Source: CAZBMD01 sp964493325 | GTDB lineage: Bacteria > Babelota > Babeliae > Babelales > RVW-14 | Length of the DNA stretch: 64,000 bases | Direction: 5' to 3' | Assembly: GCA_964493325.1 (NCBI GenBank) | Contig: CAZBMD010000002.1 | Location: 193,930 to 257,929 of the forward strand | Part shown: positions 16,736 to 25,227 of the stretch, piece by piece | Position numbering within the stretch: position 1 is the stretch's first letter | Layout of the letters: each line of letters opens with the position of its first letter | Notes under the pieces: model-generated | Seen by the model: the letters and a program-made list of their open reading frames with translations, nothing else | What the model was told of the DNA's origin: nothing | Databases searched by the model: none | Made by a program: the position numbers and the translations under genes

Positions 16736-18265
16736 TTATAGCGGAATGTTGCCGGATTTCTTTTTGGGAAGGTGTTCTACTTTGTTATGAGTGAATGCCA
16801 GTGCCTTTATTAAATGCTCTCGTGTTTGAGCTGGTTCAATGATTGCATCAATATATCCATACTCAGCAGCGGTAAATGGATTTAAGATTTCTTGCGTATA
16901 ATCAGCTTCAAGCTTTTGTTGCTTGGTATATCTTTCTTCTTCAGGGAGTGTTTGCAGCATCTTGCCATGTAAAATTGAAACGGCGGCTTGAGCTCCAAGG
17001 ACAGCAATCTGCGCTTGTGGCCATGCAAAATTAAAATCAGCACCAAGTCCTTTGCTTCCCATGACGATGTACGCCCCTCCGTAAGCTTTTCGCAGGATAA
17101 GTGTAATCTTGGGGACTGTTGCATGAGCGTAGGCATATAAAAGTTTTGCACCGTGTCTGATGATGCCATCATGTTCCTGATCAATGCCGGGCAAGAATCC
17201 GGGAACGTCGACAAGCGAGATAATCGGGATTCCAAAATTGTCACACATGGAGATAAAACGTGCGGCTTTGCATGATGCATCAATGTCTATAGTGCCAGCT
17301 TTACTGCTTGGTTGATTTGCAATGATGCCAACAGTTTGACCATTTAATCGCGAAAATCCGATAATAATATTGGTTGCAAAGTTGGGCTGAAGTTCAAAAA
17401 AGCTATTCGCATCAAAAAGAGCATCAATAACTTGTTTCATATCATATGCTTGATTGATATTTATAGGCACCAAGCTTTCAATGGCGTGTTGTCGTGGAGA
17501 TATTGGTTGGCTGTGATTGCTTTTGCTTAGGTAATTGTTTGGAAGGTATGACAAGAGTTGTTTAACTTTTGCAAAGCAATCATTTTCTGTTGAAGTAACA
17601 ACATGCGCTACTCCCGATTGAGTAGCGTGAACACCCGTCCCGCCCAGTTCTTCTTTCGTAATTGTTTGGTGAAGTACTTGTTGAATTACTTGCGGGCCGG
17701 TTATGAACATCTGACTGATGTTTTCCGTCATGAAAATAAAATCAGTAAGAGCTGGTGAGTAGACGGCACCGCCAGCGCATGGGCCAAGAATGAGCGAAAT
17801 TTGTGGAACTACACCTGAATAGCGAGCATTTCGCATAAAAATTTGTCCGTAGCCAGCAAGAGCATGGATTCCTTCATCAATGCGTGCTCCGCCCGAATCA
17901 AGAATGCCAATAATGGGGCAACCAATTTTGACAGCAAGGTCCATAATTTTACAAATTTTTTCAGCATGCCGCTTACCCAGCGATCCGCCCTTGATGGTAA
18001 AATCTTGTGAAAAAATAGCAACACGTCGTCCATCAATCGTACCAAAACCGGTTACAACGCCGTCGGTATATTCTTTGGATGGTAAAAGAGACGATGTTGC
18101 TAGCTGATCAATTTCCTGAAAGCTTTCAAGGTCAAGCAAACTATCAAGACGCTCACGAGCGGTTTTTTTTCCGGCAGCAGTTTGACGTGCAAGGCTTGCA
18201 GGGCTTCCTCCGCGTAATGCTGTTTTAGAAAAAGATCTCCACTTTTCGATCGCCGAAAAATTCAT
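16736..18265 (-). CDS. Acyl-CoA carboxylase carboxyltransferase subunit (PccB/MmdA type)
   Basis: This 509-residue protein is a biotin-dependent carboxyltransferase of the propionyl/acetyl-CoA carboxylase beta or methylmalonyl-CoA decarboxylase alpha type. The N-terminal half shows GKKTARERLDSLLD, GILDSGGARIDEG and GPCAGGAVYSPAL. The C-terminal half shows VDVPGFLPGIDQEHDGIIRHGAKLLYA in separate parts and KAYGGAYIVMG. Both crotonase-like halves and their oxyanion glycines are intact. No biotin carboxylase, biotin carrier or membrane decarboxylase subunit is near it, so the complex cannot be assigned. It could supply malonyl-CoA to the fab genes in this window. Confidence 0.88.
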   Translation of the reverse strand: MNFSAIEKWRSFSKTALRGGSPASLARQTAAGKKTARERLDSLLDLESFQEIDQLATSSLLPSKEYTDGVVTGFGTIDGRRVAIFSQDFTIKGGSLGKRHAEKICKIMDLAVKIGCPIIGILDSGGARIDEGIHALAGYGQIFMRNARYSGVVPQISLILGPCAGGAVYSPALTDFIFMTENISQMFITGPQVIQQVLHQTITKEELGGTGVHATQSGVAHVVTSTENDCFAKVKQLLSYLPNNYLSKSNHSQPISPRQHAIESLVPININQAYDMKQVIDALFDANSFFELQPNFATNIIIGFSRLNGQTVGIIANQPSSKAGTIDIDASCKAARFISMCDNFGIPIISLVDVPGFLPGIDQEHDGIIRHGAKLLYAYAHATVPKITLILRKAYGGAYIVMGSKGLGADFNFAWPQAQIAVLGAQAAVSILHGKMLQTLPEEERYTKQQKLEADYTQEILNPFTAAEYGYIDAIIEPAQTREHLIKALAFTHNKVEHLPKKKSGNIPL

Positions 18266-18471
18266 GGTGAGTTGCTCTTATGGTTGGTAAAATTTTTTTA
18301 CTATGAAATTAAAGCAAAATATAGTTGGCTCAAAATTTGTTCTAGCCTATTTATTTACTTATTTGCACAGGAGTATAACATTAATGTAGGGTCATTTCAA
18401 ACTGAAGAGTCGACGCGTTTGTGCCCTTGGCACCAGCGAAAGCAGTGGGGGAAACCACAAAAAAAGGATGA

Positions 18472-19029
18472 ATGATGGAGAAGGAGAAGAACCAAGGCTC
18501 GGCAAGCGTGGCATGGTTTAAGTTGGCTGAACTGATCGCAAGGAGAGAACGAGAAAAGGCACTCAATGTCTATCGATTGTTGTCGCATTCGCTAGAAGAC
18601 AAAGCCTATGCATTTCAATTGGAAGGGGATATTCTCTGGTCTCTTGATGACAAGGCTGCGGTTGACCGGTATAAGCAGGCGGCTTTTTTATATCAAAAAG
18701 AAAAGCGATGGCTTGATGCTGCAGGCATTTGTGAGCATCTATACTCGCAAGATCCTTCAAATCAAGACTTTCTTATGCAGCTTTTGCGATTGTACGCACT
18801 TCTACTTTGGTCTGAAAAATTCCATGAAAAATTGAATCAATTGTATGATTTGTCTAAGAAGAAAATTATTTTTGAGCCCCAGTTGGTTGCCATCTTACGT
18901 TCAGTTGTTAGTGATGTTATTGAACTTGAAGGTGAAAATGGCAAAATTTGGTTAGCCGAAAAAATTGACTCAGGCCTTGAAAGTCTGTCTTCCGACGGAG
19001 CAGCTCAGATACAGCGTTTGTTAAAATGA
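18472..19029 (+). CDS. TPR-like helical protein of unknown function
   Basis: The 185-residue protein has no signal peptide and is predicted to be almost entirely helical. A TPR-like pattern (AVDRYKQAAFLYQKEKRWLD followed by AGICEHLYSQDP) spans about residues 62-105. The start at 18472 follows AAAAAGGATGA. An immediately adjacent second ATG at 18475 is equally good. Its last 9 bases overlap the convergent dnaE stop. It is probably a cytosolic scaffold or adaptor, but no family is recognised. Confidence 0.68.
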   Translation: MMEKEKNQGSASVAWFKLAELIARREREKALNVYRLLSHSLEDKAYAFQLEGDILWSLDDKAAVDRYKQAAFLYQKEKRWLDAAGICEHLYSQDPSNQDFLMQLLRLYALLLWSEKFHEKLNQLYDLSKKKIIFEPQLVAILRSVVSDVIELEGENGKIWLAEKIDSGLESLSSDGAAQIQRLLK

Positions 19030-22000
19030 AATTTTTGCTTGTACATCCAGTTGCTGCAGCGTAGTAAGTAAATCAAGTGAGCAACTAATTTTTTGATTAG
19101 CAGACAAAACAAGTTGCTCATTATTTTCGTGAAAAAGCAACTGAAGACCGAGTGATCCTGGTGTCAGAGCTTCTTTAATCTGAGCTAATAAATCTTCTTT
19201 CATATGTGTTGGCAGCTGGAGTTGTAGGTTAGTCATTCCGGCGTCTGCTTCAAATAAAAGATCAATAGGGATTAGGCTGTTGGCTTTGATCTTACACTTT
19301 TGCTGAGATGTAATATCAATTGCTCCCTTTATCAAAAATACGTTGTAGTCACTCAAATAATGTTCAACTTTTGCGTACAGAGACGGGAAAATAATTACTT
19401 CAGCGTGACCGGACAGATCCTCAAATTGAGCAAAGGCCATACGATCACCTTTTTTGGTTGTGATGGCTTTTTGTTGTTGCAAAAGACCAGCGCAGATCGT
19501 AAATGGTTCTTTGATTGATGTGACTGTTTTAATTTTTTCAAGGCAACTGCTAAAGCTATCAAGATTTAAAAATTTTATAGCGGGATAGCTTTTTAAAGGA
19601 TGCGAGCTCAGATAGAAACCTGCAACTTCTTTTTCTTTTTCTAATTTTTCTTTATCAGACCAATCAGGAATGAGTTGAAACAGATACGGCTGAGGTTCGG
19701 CAGATGCTTGTTCCTGCTGTGTGCTTGGGGCCATGCCAAAAAGGTCCATCTGACCTGTTTTTTCAGCTTCTTTGTGTGCATGTGCAATGTCTATAATTTT
19801 TTCAAGTTCATTTATTTTTTGAGCACGGCTTCCAGGGAGTTTATCCATAGCTCCAGCACAGATAAGGCTTTCTATAACGCGCTTGTTGACGGTACGTAGA
19901 TCGACCCGTTTGCAGAAATCTAGTAAATCAAAAAAAGGCTTAGATGCTCGTTGTTCTATGATATCTTCAAGTGCTGCAAGCCCTACATTTTTAATTCCTT
20001 GTAACCCAAATAAAATTCCGTCTGGCAGCGCGGTAAATGCAATATTTGATAAATTAATGTCAGGAGAAATGGTTTTAATTCCCATGTCGCTGACTTCTTG
20101 CAGATAGTGTGTAAGTTGGTCTGGGTTGCTGGTTTCAAAAGAGAGTGATGCCGCCATAAATTCACGAGGATAATGTGCTTTTAAGTAGGCGGTATGATAG
20201 GCAATTAGTGCGTAAGCAGCTGAATGTGATTTGTTAAATCCATACCCTGCAAAGTGTGCCATTACGTCAAAAAGTTCGCCGGCTTTTTTTAAATCAAAAT
20301 TAAGCGTTTTTGCACCAGCTACAAATTCTTCTTTTTGTTCAGCCATAACGTCAGCTTTTTTCTTACCCATGGCGCGCCGCAAAATATCTGCGGCTCCCAA
20401 TGAGTAGCCAGCTATTGCGGATGCAATTTTCATCACCTGTTCTTGGTATACAATAACACCGTAGGTTTCTGATAATATTGGCTCTAGTTCTGGGAACATA
20501 TAGATAACTTTTTGTCTGCCGTGTCGTCTTTCGATAAAATCATCAACCATTCCTGCGCCAAGCGGTCCTGGTCGATAGAGCGCGTTAACGGCGATCAGAT
20601 CTTCAAATTTATCTGGCTGCAGTTTGCGTAGTACTTCTTTTAGGCCATCAGATTCGAATTGAAAGATAGCATTTGTTTCTCCCCTGCCAAGCAGTGCAAA
20701 TGTTTTGCTGTCATCAAATGGCAGTTTATCCAGATTGATTTTGATGCCATGATTTTTTTCAATTGCCTTGAGTGCACGATCAATGACCGTTAAGTTTTTA
20801 AGGCCCAAAAAATCCATCTTCAAAAAGCCGATTGCCTCAAGCTCTGTCATTGCATATTGAGCGATAAGGTCGTTACTTTTTGCGGGGGTGTACAAAGGCA
20901 TACTTTGTGCAAGTGGCTCAGGTGAAATAACAACGCCAGCAGCATGCTTTGATGCGTGCCTAGTCAGACCTTCAAGCTTGAAACAAATATCGAATAATTT
21001 TTTAACTTTTGGATTATTGTCAATAAGCTCTTGGAGTCGCGGTTCTTGCTCTATACTTTCTTGCAAGGTAATTTTTAGTTGTTCGGGAATAAGATCGGTA
21101 ATTGCATTGGCATCTTGAAATGGGAACCCAAGTACGCGAGCAACATCCTTGATTACACCCTTGGCCATCATTGTTCCAAAGGTGATAATTTGGCAAACGC
21201 AATCGTGACCATATTTATCTTTGACGTAATTGATTACATCTTCACGTCGTTCGATGCAAAAATCAATATCGATATCGGGCATGCTTACGCGTTCGGGATT
21301 GAGGAATCGCTCAAAAAGGAGATTATACCGCAGTGGGTCAACGTTGGTAATTTCAAGCGACCAGGCAACAAGTGATCCTGCTGCAGATCCTCGCCCAGGG
21401 CCAACCGGAATATTTTGTCGTTTTGCCCATTTGATAAAATCACTGACAACCAAGAAGTACCCAACAAATCCCATTTTGACTATCAAATCAATTTCTAGGC
21501 GCAAGCGACTATCATAGTCAGCGTATTTTTCTTGGGGAATTAAGTCTTGATTTTTAAGTGTTTCAAGACCTTCCAAGCAGAGTGCCTCAAAATAACTTTC
21601 TTGTGTGTGCTGAGCTGGAACAGGGCACTGAGGAAAAAATAATTTACCAAAATCAAAATTAAAATCGCAACTATCAGCAATATCACCGGTGTTCCAGATA
21701 AGTTTTTCATTGCCAGGAAATGCGCTGAGCATCTCTTCAGTTGTACGTACAAATACGCGACATTCACCAAACGAAAAGCGATCGGGGTTGGAGAGCTGAT
21801 CTTTTGTTTGTACTGAAAGGAGCACTTCATGAGCTTCATGATCATCGGCATGCAGGTAATGAGCATCGCTTGTGCCGATACATTTTACGCCCCATGCAGC
21901 ACTGTAATCGAGCAACAATTTGTTTGTCTCGACTTGTTTATCAAATGTTGCTGGTGCAAGTTCAAAAAAGAATCGATCTTGGCTAAATGTGTTCAAAAAC

Positions 22001-22476
22001 CAGTCGGTGCGCAGCTTAGCCTCGTCAAACTCACCTTGACGTAGTAAGGTGGGAATGTGTCCACCCACACAAGCGGTTGTTGCAATTAAGCCTTCTGAGT
22101 ATTTTGCAAGCGTTTGATAGTCGACGCGTGGTTTGAAATAAAAACCTTCTTGGTAGGCAAACGCCATAAGTCGACATAAATTTTTGTACCCGATAGCATT
22201 TTGAACAATCAAAATAATGTGAAAATATTTTTCTTTTGAATCTCTGATTTTTACATCTGTTGTCAGGTACAGCTCAGTGCCAAGAATAGGCTTAACGCCA
22301 GCCTTGTTGGCTATCTGGAAAAATTTAACAGCACCAAAAATATTGCCGTGGTCAGAGATTCCAATTGCTTTCCACTGTTGTTCTTTTGCAAAGTTTACTA
22401 AATCAGGCAATCTGATTGCGCCGTCAAGAAGCGAATATTCTGTGTGAAGATGGAGGTGCGTAAAATGTTTACTCAT
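19021..22476 (-). CDS. dnaE: DNA polymerase III alpha subunit
   Basis: This is the replicative polymerase. The 1151-residue protein has the PHP domain at the N-terminus (FTHLHLHTEYSLLDG), the palm with catalytic Asp residues in MPDIDIDFCIERR near 401, the fingers with KFEDLIAVNALYRPGPLG near 625, a helix-hairpin-helix region near 830 and the OB domain near 990. Length is normal. Its ATG overlaps by one base the stop of the UgpB-like gene (TAATG), so the two are translationally coupled, an unusual partner for dnaE. Confidence 0.97.
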   Translation of the reverse strand: MSKHFTHLHLHTEYSLLDGAIRLPDLVNFAKEQQWKAIGISDHGNIFGAVKFFQIANKAGVKPILGTELYLTTDVKIRDSKEKYFHIILIVQNAIGYKNLCRLMAFAYQEGFYFKPRVDYQTLAKYSEGLIATTACVGGHIPTLLRQGEFDEAKLRTDWFLNTFSQDRFFFELAPATFDKQVETNKLLLDYSAAWGVKCIGTSDAHYLHADDHEAHEVLLSVQTKDQLSNPDRFSFGECRVFVRTTEEMLSAFPGNEKLIWNTGDIADSCDFNFDFGKLFFPQCPVPAQHTQESYFEALCLEGLETLKNQDLIPQEKYADYDSRLRLEIDLIVKMGFVGYFLVVSDFIKWAKRQNIPVGPGRGSAAGSLVAWSLEITNVDPLRYNLLFERFLNPERVSMPDIDIDFCIERREDVINYVKDKYGHDCVCQIITFGTMMAKGVIKDVARVLGFPFQDANAITDLIPEQLKITLQESIEQEPRLQELIDNNPKVKKLFDICFKLEGLTRHASKHAAGVVISPEPLAQSMPLYTPAKSNDLIAQYAMTELEAIGFLKMDFLGLKNLTVIDRALKAIEKNHGIKINLDKLPFDDSKTFALLGRGETNAIFQFESDGLKEVLRKLQPDKFEDLIAVNALYRPGPLGAGMVDDFIERRHGRQKVIYMFPELEPILSETYGVIVYQEQVMKIASAIAGYSLGAADILRRAMGKKKADVMAEQKEEFVAGAKTLNFDLKKAGELFDVMAHFAGYGFNKSHSAAYALIAYHTAYLKAHYPREFMAASLSFETSNPDQLTHYLQEVSDMGIKTISPDINLSNIAFTALPDGILFGLQGIKNVGLAALEDIIEQRASKPFFDLLDFCKRVDLRTVNKRVIESLICAGAMDKLPGSRAQKINELEKIIDIAHAHKEAEKTGQMDLFGMAPSTQQEQASAEPQPYLFQLIPDWSDKEKLEKEKEVAGFYLSSHPLKSYPAIKFLNLDSFSSCLEKIKTVTSIKEPFTICAGLLQQQKAITTKKGDRMAFAQFEDLSGHAEVIIFPSLYAKVEHYLSDYNVFLIKGAIDITSQQKCKIKANSLIPIDLLFEADAGMTNLQLQLPTHMKEDLLAQIKEALTPGSLGLQLLFHENNEQLVLSANQKISCSLDLLTTLQQLDVQAKISF

Positions 22477-23843
22477 TAGGACTCATTAACTTCTGTAAGT
22501 AAGCTATTTCCTAATTCAGTAATATTAGATAACGCTTCTTCTGGTGATCTTTTTCCTTCAATAGCGGCAAGCATCTCATCGAGCATGATTTTTCTAATTT
22601 CATTAAAGCGTGGCAATAAAATCCCGCGCGTATTTTCAGTCACTGTATCACCGAACAAAGATGTAAAGGCTATGCGCGCAGCCTGTTGGGCAAGCTCATT
22701 GGAATACGGTGACTGTTCGTTATAAATTGCTTCGTGAGCTTTTTGAATTACTGGTAGGTAGCCACTTTTAAGATGCCATTGCATTTGTGTTTTTACAGAT
22801 ACCAGGTATTCAAAAAAATGAGCAAGTGATTTGTAGATTGCATCATCATAACCATTAATAGCCCAAAAAGATGCGCCGCCAGCGATGGTATTATACGGCT
22901 GATCAACATGTTTTGCCCAGTAAGGGAAGGCTGCAATTCCTATTTCAAATGTTTTAATCTTTGATTCAAGTATGGGGAGTCTGTTTGCTCCTTGTGTTAG
23001 AAAAATAATATCTTCGTTTGCAAATTCAGTTTCAGCTTGTGGTCCTGATGCAAGCGTTAAAAAGCCCTGTTCATACCATCGCTGTAAGGAAGTAAGATGG
23101 TCGATGAAGAACGGTGTATTAAGGCATAACAATGCTTGATTGCTATCAATGCCATTCCCATGTGTTGCCACTGGTTGATTATGCCGCGCACCTGTTTGGT
23201 CAATCATGTGACCATGCATCCAGCCGGCTCCAAGAAGTCGTTTACCTACACTTTTGTTGATATTTTCTGCAAGTTCTTCAAATTCTTCCCATGTTTGGGG
23301 TGGTTTATGGCCGAGCTCATTAAGCTTGCTCTTGTTGTAAAATAAGACGACAGTTGAAGCATTAAAAGGGAGAGATAGCAGCTCAGATGCGCGAGCTTTG
23401 TAAAAAGCGCCAATGCTTGGCACAAAATCATGTTCACTTAGCGGTGAATTAATGCTTTTCATGACTTGAGTAAGAGATTTAAACAACGGATGACCATGAA
23501 CGTCGGTTTTCTGATGCATGACAAGGGTGCCCATCTCAAAAATTTGCGCAGCATGAGGTGCTTGGGGTGTTCCTGCTGCTTGGCACAAAGCTTCTAGCGA
23601 TTGATCGTAGTTTCCTTTAAAGACAGGAACTATTTTTACTTTTGAAGTAATCACTTCAGGCTGATTGTTATAGGTTTCAACAAGCTCGTTGAATATGTTT
23701 CCAAGCACAGAGTCCATGCTATGCCATACAACTATTTCTTGACGCTTGCATGTTGCATAGGGTGTGAATATTGTTATCAGTAGAATCAGCGCAGCTAGGC
23801 TACCGATAAAATAGTATGTTAAATAATTTTTCATTGGTTTCAT
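22476..23843 (-). CDS. Extracellular solute-binding protein, UgpB-like
   Basis: This 455-residue periplasmic binding protein has an N-terminal membrane/signal segment (residues 7-28). It resembles UgpB, the glycerol-3-phosphate ABC-transporter binding protein, in IVVWHSMDSVLGNIF, VPVFKGNYDQSLEAL, IFEMGTLVMH and the later PTNSTVVLFYNKSKL-like part. It lacks a clear lipobox. Ligand is likely glycerol 3-phosphate or a glycerophosphodiester, by family only. No permease or ATPase gene is adjacent. Translation is coupled to dnaE by the shared TAATG. AAGGAC precedes the ATG at 23843; a second ATG lies three codons in. Confidence 0.8.
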   Translation of the reverse strand: MKPMKNYLTYYFIGSLAALILLITIFTPYATCKRQEIVVWHSMDSVLGNIFNELVETYNNQPEVITSKVKIVPVFKGNYDQSLEALCQAAGTPQAPHAAQIFEMGTLVMHQKTDVHGHPLFKSLTQVMKSINSPLSEHDFVPSIGAFYKARASELLSLPFNASTVVLFYNKSKLNELGHKPPQTWEEFEELAENINKSVGKRLLGAGWMHGHMIDQTGARHNQPVATHGNGIDSNQALLCLNTPFFIDHLTSLQRWYEQGFLTLASGPQAETEFANEDIIFLTQGANRLPILESKIKTFEIGIAAFPYWAKHVDQPYNTIAGGASFWAINGYDDAIYKSLAHFFEYLVSVKTQMQWHLKSGYLPVIQKAHEAIYNEQSPYSNELAQQAARIAFTSLFGDTVTENTRGILLPRFNEIRKIMLDEMLAAIEGKRSPEEALSNITELGNSLLTEVNES

Positions 23844-24177
23844 TGTAGTCCTTTTTTCTTTTTTAATGGTTGTTTTGTGCGAGTTATTTTAAATCTTGCC
23901 CGCCACATATTCTACTCAAATTTGTTGTTGGATGCAAAATGAGTTTTGTGAGTTTTGTTAGACCTCGAGATAATTCCAGCAGGACTGCGGTTGATCTTTT
24001 TTACCAAAGCCCTATAATGGTGGACTGGCTGTATGCGAATGACAGTCTGAATCATGGATTGTTCGGGGGAACGACCTTTTTTTACATATTTAAGCGATTT
24101 GACCTATCCAAAGGAGCAAGGCAGGCTTTGGATGGATTTTAATTTTTGCCTTGAAAAGCACTATCATGAAGGATGGT
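23844..24177. other. Intergenic region between divergent genes
   Basis: About 330 bases lie between the UgpB-like gene and the exchanger. The only thing I can support here is the promoter at 23991-24018. An open frame of 90 codons (23870-24142) has no good start signal and no recognisable protein features, so it is not called. Confidence 0.5.
23991..24018 (+). promoter_or_regulatory. Candidate promoter of the exchanger gene
   Basis: TTGATC (23991-23996) and a perfect TATAAT (24013-24018) with a 16-base spacer lie about 150 bases before the exchanger start. Confidence 0.5.
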
Positions 24178-25155
24178 ATGGAGTTACTCATTTTGATGCA
24201 CCTGTCGTTGGTGTGTGGGGGTCTGGGGCTGCTCTGGTGGGCAGGGGACCGGGTTGTGCGCTATTCCGTAGATGTTGCACGATCGTTCAAGGTTAACACC
24301 TTTTTTATAGGATTTGTCGTCCTGGCTCTTGCTGCCGATATTCCTGAGTTAGCAGTTGCTATTAGTTCTGCGTTTAGCGGGGCTCAAGAAGTATCTGTAG
24401 GCAATGTCATAGGGGCAAATTTTATCGACGTAGCAATGGTAATAGGCATTACCTTGTTGCTTGCAGGCAGCGTGCTCATGCATAAGCAAGAAAGCATGCG
24501 CCTTGTTCGTATGATTGGTCTTTCATCATTTGTTCTTCTTATTCTATTCATGATTGGCACCTTGACCTCGGTTCATGGATATGCCCTGATTGGTATCTAT
24601 ATTGCCACGTTAATCTGGGTATGGACTAAGAGAAATGATGTTGACTATGATGACGAATCTGTTTCAGGTAGTGATTTAGAGGCTGTATCAGAGCTATCAC
24701 GTATCGGCTCCGTGATTCGCATGTTTGTTTGTTTTGGACTGGTGTTTCTTGCTTCAAAAGTTACTGTTGATAGTGCCATTCATCTTGCAACAAGCCTTTC
24801 GTTGCCGCTTGAAACAGTAGGGGCAACCATCCTTGCCATGGGGACATCGCTGCCCGAGCTTGTACTTAGTTTGAGCGCTTTGCGTCGCAAGCAATTTGCG
24901 CTGGCGCTTGGACCAACGCTTGGTACAGTTCTTGAACAGACGACACTCATTTTGGGTGTTTTGACGGTATTGTCTGACAAGCCTGTGCATTTGGCAGGGC
25001 TTCGTGGAGCATCAATTTTTATGTTTCTTGCTTTCTTCATTATTAGCTACGGTTTGTACCGTTTTAGCCAGGTTGGCAGACGAACGGGTGCAACACTGGT
25101 TACGCTCTTTTTTGCCTACCTTGCCTATCAGTTTTCATCTGGTGGCCTTTTATAA
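24178..25155 (+). CDS. CaCA-family Na+/Ca2+ exchanger-like membrane protein
   Basis: This is a cation/calcium antiporter of about ten membrane helices and two alpha repeats. The first repeat has AADIPELAVAISSAFSG followed by VGNVIGANFIDVAMVIG. The second has ATILAMGTSLPELVLS followed by ALGPTLGTVLEQTT. The PEL glutamates of both repeats are intact, but the second repeat lacks the usual GNxxGSN stretch, so ion selectivity may differ. Three starts are possible (TTG 24151, ATG 24166, ATG 24178). I chose 24178 because AAGGAT lies just before it. A strong terminator follows. Confidence 0.84.
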   Translation: MELLILMHLSLVCGGLGLLWWAGDRVVRYSVDVARSFKVNTFFIGFVVLALAADIPELAVAISSAFSGAQEVSVGNVIGANFIDVAMVIGITLLLAGSVLMHKQESMRLVRMIGLSSFVLLILFMIGTLTSVHGYALIGIYIATLIWVWTKRNDVDYDDESVSGSDLEAVSELSRIGSVIRMFVCFGLVFLASKVTVDSAIHLATSLSLPLETVGATILAMGTSLPELVLSLSALRRKQFALALGPTLGTVLEQTTLILGVLTVLSDKPVHLAGLRGASIFMFLAFFIISYGLYRFSQVGRRTGATLVTLFFAYLAYQFSSGGLL

Positions 25156-25172
25156 AAAAATTTATTGAGTAC

Positions 25173-25212
25173 AAAAAAAGCCGCGTGATTTTTGGTCACG
25201 CGGCTTTTTTTT
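25173..25212. terminator. Bidirectional terminator
   Basis: AGCCGCGTGA pairs with TCACGCGGCT and is flanked by A and T tracts on both sides. It serves the exchanger gene (+) and the PP2C gene (-). Confidence 0.9.
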
Positions 25213-25227
25213 GATGATATGCAGAAC

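Noticed and set aside
18272..18475. 67-codon open frame between the carboxyltransferase gene and the TPR-like gene
   Set aside because: TTG start, no ribosome-binding site, no recognisable protein features; it lies in the upstream region of the gene at 18472.
23870..24142. 90-codon open frame before the exchanger gene
   Set aside because: TTG start without Shine-Dalgarno and a promoter-like sequence lies inside it; the translation has no recognisable pattern.
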